Assembly: GCA_905221605.1 (NCBI GenBank)
Contig: CAJNDS010002413.1
Location: 404,001-468,000 of the forward strand
From: Symbiodinium natans
Lineage: Eukaryota; Sar; Dinophyceae; Suessiales; Symbiodiniaceae
DNA: 64,000 nt
Direction: 5' to 3'
This document shows positions 63,961-64,000 of this stretch, piece by piece. Position numbers and translations under genes: made by a program. The first letter of the stretch is position 1; each line of letters starts with the position of its first letter. The notes under the pieces are model-generated. The model saw only the letters and a list, made by a program, of their open reading frames with translations, made no database searches and was not told the origin of the DNA.

Positions 63961-64000
63961 TCAGGGTCCATGCTCCCATGACCCCATGCCCCTGGACCCT

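Overview
This window looks like eukaryotic nuclear DNA, most probably from a dinoflagellate (Symbiodiniaceae-like). That is inference. It rests on a pervasive plant/alveolate-type telomere heptamer (TTTAGGG/CCCTAAA), a Ty1/copia element of the kind I associate with dinoflagellate genomes (HGDD reverse transcriptase box and a methyltransferase-like insert), and short exon-like islands bounded by GT, GC or GA donors and AG acceptors.

Layout. Except for one retrotransposon, the window is a mosaic. Islands of about 30-150 bp of complex, GC-rich sequence alternate with tracts of exact or degenerate telomere-like repeat, with foldback or MITE-like elements and microsatellites between them. More than 50 islands read as exons. 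Each has an open frame with protein-like composition (hydrophobic segments, charged coiled-coil-like stretches), usually an AG on its 5' side and a GT, less often GC or GA, on its 3' side. Nearly all are best read on the minus strand. Several neighbouring islands keep codon phase (56456>55851>54562>53203; 11010>10264>9058; 3204>1329>1116; 6216>5785). I read this as one or more minus-strand genes with many short exons whose introns are filled with telomere-like repeat. I could not name any of these proteins.

The arrays are not placed at random. On the plus strand the usual order is CCCTAAA array, island, TTTAGGG array: about 36 islands by hand tally, against 2 in the opposite order and about 10 with the same repeat strand on both sides. 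In transcript sense the introns therefore begin with UUUAGGG repeats and end with CCCUAAA repeats, and their two ends are complementary. Some donors are the first bases of the repeat itself.

Retrotransposon. A 7.8-kb Ty1/copia element (12647-20453, minus strand) sits inside a CCCTAAA tract. It has identical 112-bp LTRs, a 5-bp CTAAA target duplication, a tRNA-type primer site, a polypurine tract, an extra 5' ORF, Gag with zinc knuckle, protease, integrase, a C5-methyltransferase-like domain, reverse transcriptase and RNase H. Its Gag-Pol frame is broken at several single-base shifts, one of which lies on a retrovirus-type slippery heptamer.

Other structure. Three loci (27.7, 49.5 and 60.0 kb) hold clusters of a locus-specific 12-14-bp motif whose orientation switches within the cluster. 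Two GC-rich loci (39.7-40.5 and 63.0-63.6 kb) share an exact 17-mer, a GTAAATACC module and an adjacent alternating CG run. Several inverted-repeat elements lie between islands. No rRNA gene, CRISPR array or prokaryotic gene was seen.
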